From Clostridiales bacterium (lineage in GTDB: Bacteria > Bacillota > Clostridia > Christensenellales > Aristaeellaceae): DNA of 16,260 nt. The stretch's first letter is position 1; each line of letters begins with the position of its first letter. The translations under genes were made by a program, and so were the position numbers. The stretch covers positions 1-16,260 of the forward strand of contig JAHZHX010000052.1 of the NCBI GenBank assembly GCA_019420065.1, given 5' to 3'. The notes under the pieces were generated by a model. That model did not search any database. It saw only the letters and a list, made by a program, of their open reading frames with translations, and was not told where the DNA came from. Below are positions 11,938-16,260 of this stretch, in pieces.

Positions 11938-13365
11938 ATGCAGCCAAACATCATTTTTATCATGACGGATCAGCAGCGCCGCAACTCGCTGGGGATCTAT
12001 GGGTGCCGGTATGCGCATACGCCCAATCTGGACGCGCTGGGGCAGGAGGCCACCGTATACGACCACTGCTACTGCAACGCGCCGGTATGTACGCCCAGCC
12101 GCGCCTGCACCCTGACGGGGAAAACCCTGATGGGACACGGCGTGTACAATCTTTTCGACATTCTGCCGCGCGGGGAAAAGCTGCTGCCCTGGCATCTGCG
12201 GGAAATGGGCTATGCTACCGCGCTGGTCGGCAAGCTGCACGTAAGCGGAACGGAATTTGAATCCCGCGAACGCAACCCCTACGACGGCTTTGACCTCTAC
12301 GAACTATGCCATGAACCCAGCATTTATCTGGATTCCCCCTTCAACGGCTACGCCCGCTGGCTGCAAAAGCGCGATCCGGAGGAGTATCAGGCGCTGCTGC
12401 GCGAGGGCCGCGCACGCAAGCACCGCAGCGCGCAAACCCATTTCAGCACCTACGTGAGCGAGCGTTCTGCTGAGATCATCCGCAGCCGCGACAAGAGCAA
12501 GCCGCTGTTCCTTTTCGCGGGATACTTTGACCCCCACAATCCCTACGATCATTATCCGCTGGAAAGCGAAGCGCTGCTGCACGAGGAGGCCTACGAGGAG
12601 CCGGTTCACGACCCTGCCGCGCTGCCCGAGGGCGCGCTGCTCGAACGCGAGTACCATTGCCCCAAGGCGCTGGGCGACGGCGGTCTGGGCGATGTGACAC
12701 GCCGCATCCGCAAGGGCTATTTTGCCGGCGTGTCGTTTCTCGATCAGCAGCTGGGCAAAATTCTCCAGGCCCTCCGGGACGAAGGCATTTATGACGATAC
12801 GCTGATCGTCTTTACCTCCGACCATGGCGACATGCTGGGCGACCACGGCCTGTATTCCAAGGGCGCCATGTTCTATGAGGACGGCGTGAACGTACCGCTG
12901 ATCGTCAAATTCCCCGGCCAAAAGCAGGGCGAGCGCCGCGGCGATTTGGTCATGCTCAACGACCTGTTTGCTACCTGTTATATGGCGGCGGGCGGCGGGC
13001 AGTCCCCCAGCGAGGAAAGCCTGCCCCTGCAAGGAGAGCGCAGGCACGAATTTGCCCTGACCGAATACCAGGCCTGCGGCAAATTTGACCTGGCGGGCTT
13101 CCCCCACCCCATCCATGCCGCCATGATCCGCGCCGGGGACTGGAAGCTGAACCTCTATCATGATACCTGCGAGGGCCAGCTTTTCAACCTGAAGGACGAC
13201 CCGCATGAGCTGAACAACCTCTACGGCCAGAGCGGCTATGAAGCGCAGGCGCTGCGCATGGCCGAACTGTACATGCGCTTTACCGCCCAGCGCGACCGGC
13301 GGCTCAACGCAGCCCGCGGCGGGTTGTCGGCCATTCCCTCATTCGCGTATCTCCATAAAAAATAA
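11938..13365 (+). CDS. Formylglycine-dependent sulfatase (sulfatase/alkaline phosphatase superfamily)
   Basis: 475 residues. Hydrolyses sulfate esters; some relatives with the same active site cleave phosphodiesters or phosphonate monoesters. The active-site signature is CTPSRACTLTGK at 51-62, a Cys-type motif whose Cys51 must be converted to formylglycine. Other expected residues: NIIFIMTDQQR with Asp11 (metal), LVGKLH with Lys99 and His101, the second metal site TSDHGDMLGDHG with Asp295-His296, and Lys308 nearby. FFAGYFDPHNPY-type text around 193-204 (FAGYFDPHNPYD) also fits the family. There is no signal peptide, so it should act in the cytosol on an imported substrate. The ATG at 11938 follows AAAGGAG. 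It is first of a three-gene operon, 25 bp before the FAD enzyme. No sulfatase-maturating enzyme is encoded in this window. Confidence 0.93.
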   Translation: MQPNIIFIMTDQQRRNSLGIYGCRYAHTPNLDALGQEATVYDHCYCNAPVCTPSRACTLTGKTLMGHGVYNLFDILPRGEKLLPWHLREMGYATALVGKLHVSGTEFESRERNPYDGFDLYELCHEPSIYLDSPFNGYARWLQKRDPEEYQALLREGRARKHRSAQTHFSTYVSERSAEIIRSRDKSKPLFLFAGYFDPHNPYDHYPLESEALLHEEAYEEPVHDPAALPEGALLEREYHCPKALGDGGLGDVTRRIRKGYFAGVSFLDQQLGKILQALRDEGIYDDTLIVFTSDHGDMLGDHGLYSKGAMFYEDGVNVPLIVKFPGQKQGERRGDLVMLNDLFATCYMAAGGGQSPSEESLPLQGERRHEFALTEYQACGKFDLAGFPHPIHAAMIRAGDWKLNLYHDTCEGQLFNLKDDPHELNNLYGQSGYEAQALRMAELYMRFTAQRDRRLNAARGGLSAIPSFAYLHKK

Positions 13366-13390
13366 TTTAGATATATTGGAGGCTGAATCC

Positions 13391-15265
13391 ATGTCTGTAC
13401 GCAGGAAAGAAAGCAAAGCGTCGTTTGACGTGATCGTCGTCGGCGGCGGTATGACGGGAATGTGCGCTGCCATTGCCAGCGCCCGCCACGGCGCAAAAAC
13501 CGCCTTGGTACAGGACCGCCCCGTGCTGGGCGGCAACGGCAGCAGCGAAATCCGCATGCATATCTGCGGCGCTTCCAACAACATGCGCAAGAAAAATGCC
13601 GAGGAAACGGGCATCATCCGCGAGCTTTTGCTGGAAAACCGCCGCATGAACGATTATTACAACTGGTCCGTCTGGGACCGCATCCTGCATACCGCCGTCA
13701 AGGAGCAGGAGAACCTGACCGTGTTCCTCAACACCGCCATGGTGGACTGCGAAACCGAGGGCAATCGCATCACGGCCATTCACTGCTATCAGCTGACGAC
13801 CGAGATCAACTGGACGCTGACGGCCCCCGTCTTCTGCGACTGCACCGGCAACGGCACGCTGGGCTATATCGCCGGCGCTCCCTACCGCACCGGCAGCGAG
13901 GGCAAGGCGGAATTCAACGAGCCCCACGCTCCCGAGCAGGCCAACAACGAGCGCATGGGCAACACGCTGCTCTTCAAGGCCGTCAACCGCGGCGTTCCGG
14001 TCGAATTTGTCCCGCCCAAAGGCAGCTACAAATTCACCGAGAAAATGCTGCGCTACCGCAAGCACGCCGACCTGATTGCCGAGGACGGCAAAAAGCTGGA
14101 GGAAGAGGCCGACGAGGTGCTCGCCAATCTCGACGACGCAACCAAGAGCCTGGTGACCGACTCCTACTGCGTGGACTACGGCTACTGGTGGATCGAACTG
14201 ACGGGCGAAAAGGCCGACATCATCGAGGAATATGAAGACATCCGCGACGAGCTGATCAAGTGCGTGTACGGCGTGTGGGATCACATCAAGAACGACGGCA
14301 ACCACGGCGCCGCCAACTATGATCTGGAATGGGTAGGCATGCTGCCCGGCACCCGCGAGAGCCGCCGTCTGGAAGGCGAGTACATGCTCACCGAAAACGA
14401 CCTGCATAACAACACCGTTTTCCCGGACGCGGTGGCCTACGGCGGCTGGGCGTCGGACAACCATGTGGCGCACGGCCTCAAGGATTTTGACAAAATGCCC
14501 AGCGAAATTTTCGATTTCGACGGCCTGTACACCATCCCCTACCGCTGCTACGTGGCCAAAGGCATGGACAATCTTTTCATCAGCGGCCGGAGTCTGAGCG
14601 CCAGCAAGCTGGCCATGGCCTCCTCCCGCGTGATGGCTACCTGCGCCGTGGGCGGTCAGGCCGTGGGTACGGCGGCGGCGCTGTGCAAGAAGTACGGCTG
14701 CAATCCGCACGGCGTGGAAGCGCACATGACCGAGCTGCAGCAGACCCTGCTGCGCGACGACTGCTATATCCCCGGCTTCAAGAACGAGGATCCCGCCGAC
14801 CTGGCGCGCCGCGCGGCCGTGACTGCCAGCAGCGAAAAGCTGGCGGCGAACAATGTTATCAACGGCGTTTCCCGCACGGTGGGCGAGGATGCGAACTGCT
14901 GGCAGTCCAACGGCATCGCCGCGGATGGCGAGGTGCTCATGCTCGCGCTCGACCAGGCGCATGCCGTTTCGCAGGTGCGCGTGACCTTTGACCCTGACCT
15001 GAACAAGTGCATCAAGCTTACACTTTCCTCCGCCCGGATCCGCGAACAGGGCGTCGGCGTCGCGCCGGAGCTTGTACAGGACTACGACGTGGAACTGCTT
15101 CGCAACGGTCAGGTAGTTGCCAGCCGGCAGGTGCGCGGCAATTATCAGCGCCTGAACGTAATCGATTTCGCCCCCACGTCATGCGATACCGTGGCCGTGC
15201 GCGTACTGGGCACGCATGGTTTTGCCGACGCGCGTATCTATGAAGTGCGCGTGTACGAAGCGTAA
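13391..15265 (+). CDS. FAD-dependent oxidoreductase (FAD_oxidored type) with C-terminal beta-sandwich-like domain
   Basis: 624 residues. Residues ~12-55 form the dinucleotide-binding fold: DVIVVGGGMTGMCAAIASARHG, then LVQDRPVLGGNGSSE. FCDCTGNGTLGYIAGAPYRTG near 157-177 and the later FISGRSLSASKLAMASSRVMATCAVGGQAVGTAAAL are the second FAD-contact blocks of this family. The family carries out oxidations with poorly known substrates, often in sugar-degradation clusters. Residues ~470-624 form an extra region (VTASSEKLAANNVINGV, LMLALDQAHAVSQVRVTFD, LNVIDFAPTSCDTVAVRVLGTHGFADARIYEVRVYE) that resembles a galactose-binding/F5-8 type jelly-roll. No signal peptide. The ATG at 13391 has GGAGG 8 bases upstream; earlier starts in frame lie inside the sulfatase gene. 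The next gene starts 13 bp later. Substrate not predictable. Confidence 0.88.
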   Translation: MSVRRKESKASFDVIVVGGGMTGMCAAIASARHGAKTALVQDRPVLGGNGSSEIRMHICGASNNMRKKNAEETGIIRELLLENRRMNDYYNWSVWDRILHTAVKEQENLTVFLNTAMVDCETEGNRITAIHCYQLTTEINWTLTAPVFCDCTGNGTLGYIAGAPYRTGSEGKAEFNEPHAPEQANNERMGNTLLFKAVNRGVPVEFVPPKGSYKFTEKMLRYRKHADLIAEDGKKLEEEADEVLANLDDATKSLVTDSYCVDYGYWWIELTGEKADIIEEYEDIRDELIKCVYGVWDHIKNDGNHGAANYDLEWVGMLPGTRESRRLEGEYMLTENDLHNNTVFPDAVAYGGWASDNHVAHGLKDFDKMPSEIFDFDGLYTIPYRCYVAKGMDNLFISGRSLSASKLAMASSRVMATCAVGGQAVGTAAALCKKYGCNPHGVEAHMTELQQTLLRDDCYIPGFKNEDPADLARRAAVTASSEKLAANNVINGVSRTVGEDANCWQSNGIAADGEVLMLALDQAHAVSQVRVTFDPDLNKCIKLTLSSARIREQGVGVAPELVQDYDVELLRNGQVVASRQVRGNYQRLNVIDFAPTSCDTVAVRVLGTHGFADARIYEVRVYEA

Positions 15266-15278
15266 AGGAGAAATAAAC

Positions 15279-16163
15279 ATGCGTTTATCCACATCCACCA
15301 ACGTAACCATTCTGGATCAGATGCGCAACTATGTCGTTCCCATGGAGGATTCGGTGCGTATCTGCGCCGCGGCGGGCTACCGCTATCTGGACGCGAACCT
15401 GTGCTCCTCCTGCCGTCCCGGTATGCCGCTGACGCAGGACAACTGGGAGGAATGGGCGCATTTCATGCGCAAGGTTGGTGACGAAGCCGGTATCTCTTTC
15501 ACCCAAGCTCACGCCTATTTCGGCTTGGGGATGCGGCTGGATGAAAACGGCGTGCGTTCGGACGCGGAGCTGGAGCCCGAGCTTATGCGCCGCAGCGTGC
15601 TGGCCGCCGAGATTTTGGGCACAAAATGGATGGTTGTCCATCCCGGTTCCGCCTTCAAGGGCGAGATGTACAGCCCGAGCCTGTCCATGAAATACAATAT
15701 CGAATATTTTTCTCGCCTGGGGGCATTTTTCGCTCAGCACAACGTGGGCATGGCCATCGAAAACATGGCCAGCTATAACGGCCGCCGCAGCTTCTGTACC
15801 GACGCGGAAGAGCTGCGCGAGCTGATTGAACGCGTTGACAATCCCATGGTGGGCGCGTGCCTGGATACCGGCCATGCCCAGCTTTCCGGCGTGAACCCCG
15901 CCGGGGCGGTACGCGTGCTGGACAAGCATCTGCACGCCCTGCATATTGCCGACAACCATCAGAACAAGGACGAGCACTTCGCCCCCTACAATGGCACCAT
16001 CGACTGGCCGTCCGTCATGGCCGCGCTGCGCGAAATCAATTATCAGGATGATTTCGCCTTTGAAATTCACCACCTGACCAGCTGCTATCCGGCGGCAATC
16101 CACAAAAAGCTGGTGGAATTCAGCTACGAGCTGGGGCAGTACCTGATGAATCTCGCCAAATAA
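15279..16163 (+). CDS. Sugar phosphate isomerase/epimerase-like TIM-barrel protein
   Basis: 294 residues of the xylose isomerase-like TIM barrel/AP endonuclease family 2 superfamily, whose members are metal-dependent isomerases, epimerases or dehydratases of sugars. Landmarks in barrel order: YRYLDAN near 34-40, FTQAHAY at 74-80, KWMVVHPGS at 116-124, MAIENMASYNG at 158-168 with Glu161, GACLDTGHAQL at 192-202 with Asp196 and His199, LHALHIADNH at 218-227, HFAPYNGTIDW at 233-243, and FAFEIHH with Glu262. Glu161, Asp196, His222 or nearby, and Glu262 are the likely metal ligands. The ATG at 15279 follows AAAGGAG at 15264-15270, which overlaps the stop of the FAD gene, so the two are tightly coupled. 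The pairing with an oxidoreductase suggests it acts on an oxidised sugar; this is inference. Confidence 0.88.
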   Translation: MRLSTSTNVTILDQMRNYVVPMEDSVRICAAAGYRYLDANLCSSCRPGMPLTQDNWEEWAHFMRKVGDEAGISFTQAHAYFGLGMRLDENGVRSDAELEPELMRRSVLAAEILGTKWMVVHPGSAFKGEMYSPSLSMKYNIEYFSRLGAFFAQHNVGMAIENMASYNGRRSFCTDAEELRELIERVDNPMVGACLDTGHAQLSGVNPAGAVRVLDKHLHALHIADNHQNKDEHFAPYNGTIDWPSVMAALREINYQDDFAFEIHHLTSCYPAAIHKKLVEFSYELGQYLMNLAK

Positions 16164-16175
16164 GGATATATTTAA

Positions 16176-16208
16176 AATGGCTTGCGCACCGCAGATGCGC
16201 AAGCCATT
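16176..16208. repeat. Perfect 13-bp inverted repeat after the TIM-barrel gene
   Basis: AATGGCTTGCGCA (16176-16188) and TGCGCAAGCCATT (16196-16208) around a 7-nt loop. On the plus strand no T-run follows, so it is a poor terminator for the operon. On the minus strand it is followed by TTTAAATAT, so it could end a gene coming from the right. It abuts the next inverted repeat directly. Confidence 0.8.
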
Positions 16209-16240
16209 CAGGGCATCAAAAAAGTCTTTTTGATGCCCTG
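16209..16240. repeat. Perfect 14-bp inverted repeat with A5/T5 inner arms
   Basis: CAGGGCATCAAAAA (16209-16222) and TTTTTGATGCCCTG (16227-16240) around loop AGTC, with no gap to the preceding repeat. The T-run is inside the right arm and not after the stem, unlike a normal intrinsic terminator, although a shorter outer fold is not excluded. The last 20 bases of the window hold another weak dyad (GCGATGAAATTTCGC). Nothing else is seen there. Confidence 0.75.
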
Positions 16241-16260
16241 CGATGAAATTTCGCTAAAGC

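Noticed and set aside
13367..14962. A 531-codon open frame on the minus strand opposite the FAD oxidoreductase gene
   Set aside because: Composition (Val, His, Gly, Ala runs) is that of an antisense frame; the plus strand carries the FAD-binding motifs.
1..16260. tRNA, rRNA, CRISPR arrays, transposases, riboswitches
   Set aside because: No cloverleaf, repeat-spacer pattern, transposase motif or long conserved leader was seen; leaders of all operons are short.

Overview
This window looks like a chromosomal fragment from a fairly GC-rich Gram-positive anaerobe of the Firmicutes (Clostridia), plausibly a gut commensal of the Christensenellales/Oscillospirales kind. The reasons are the Bacillus/Clostridium-type gene order yicC(yloC)-gmk-rpoZ-coaBC-priA, strong AAGGAGG-like ribosome binding sites, sigma-A promoters with 17-bp spacers (often with an extended TGn -10), a LplB/LplC-type carbohydrate ABC transporter with no ATPase of its own, and a Cys-type sulfatase. 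The taxonomic placement is inference; no rRNA or tRNA gene is present.

Left block (1-3220, minus strand): a housekeeping operon transcribed leftwards, yicC > gmk > rpoZ > coaBC > priA (priA cut by the window edge). It starts at a promoter whose -35 box lies inside the terminator of the gene upstream.

Middle block (3248-5692): a small membrane protein with a degenerate zinc ribbon and an unrecognised secreted protein, both on the minus strand behind a consensus promoter (TTGACA-N17-TATAAT). The gene of the secreted protein is a compositional mosaic: about 63% GC in the signal peptide region, 38% over residues ~31-150 and 53% after that. A divergent XRE-type regulator (plus) follows, with a 17-bp palindrome over the secreted protein's -35. 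Then comes a family I inorganic pyrophosphatase (minus).

Right block (5659-16240): a probable carbohydrate or ester-modified-glycoside utilisation locus. On the minus strand lie a LamG-like/metallophosphoesterase fusion and a GntR/HutC regulator in one operon, then, behind their own promoter, two CUT1 permeases and a solute-binding protein. Divergently on the plus strand lies an operon of a formylglycine-type sulfatase, a FAD-dependent oxidoreductase with a C-terminal beta-sandwich-like domain, and a xylose-isomerase-like TIM-barrel protein. The two divergent promoters have -35 boxes only 2 bp apart. A 7-bp motif, ATGTATG/CATACAT, occurs in all three promoters of the locus and is a candidate operator for the GntR protein. 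The catabolic enzymes lack signal peptides, so the picture is of import first and then intracellular removal of sulfate and/or phosphate groups, oxidation and sugar rearrangement. The substrate cannot be read from the sequence.

The right edge carries two abutting perfect inverted repeats after the TIM-barrel gene. No mobile element, CRISPR array, tRNA or rRNA was found. No gene-free stretch exceeds 300 bases; the longest, 9056-9325, is a regulatory region.
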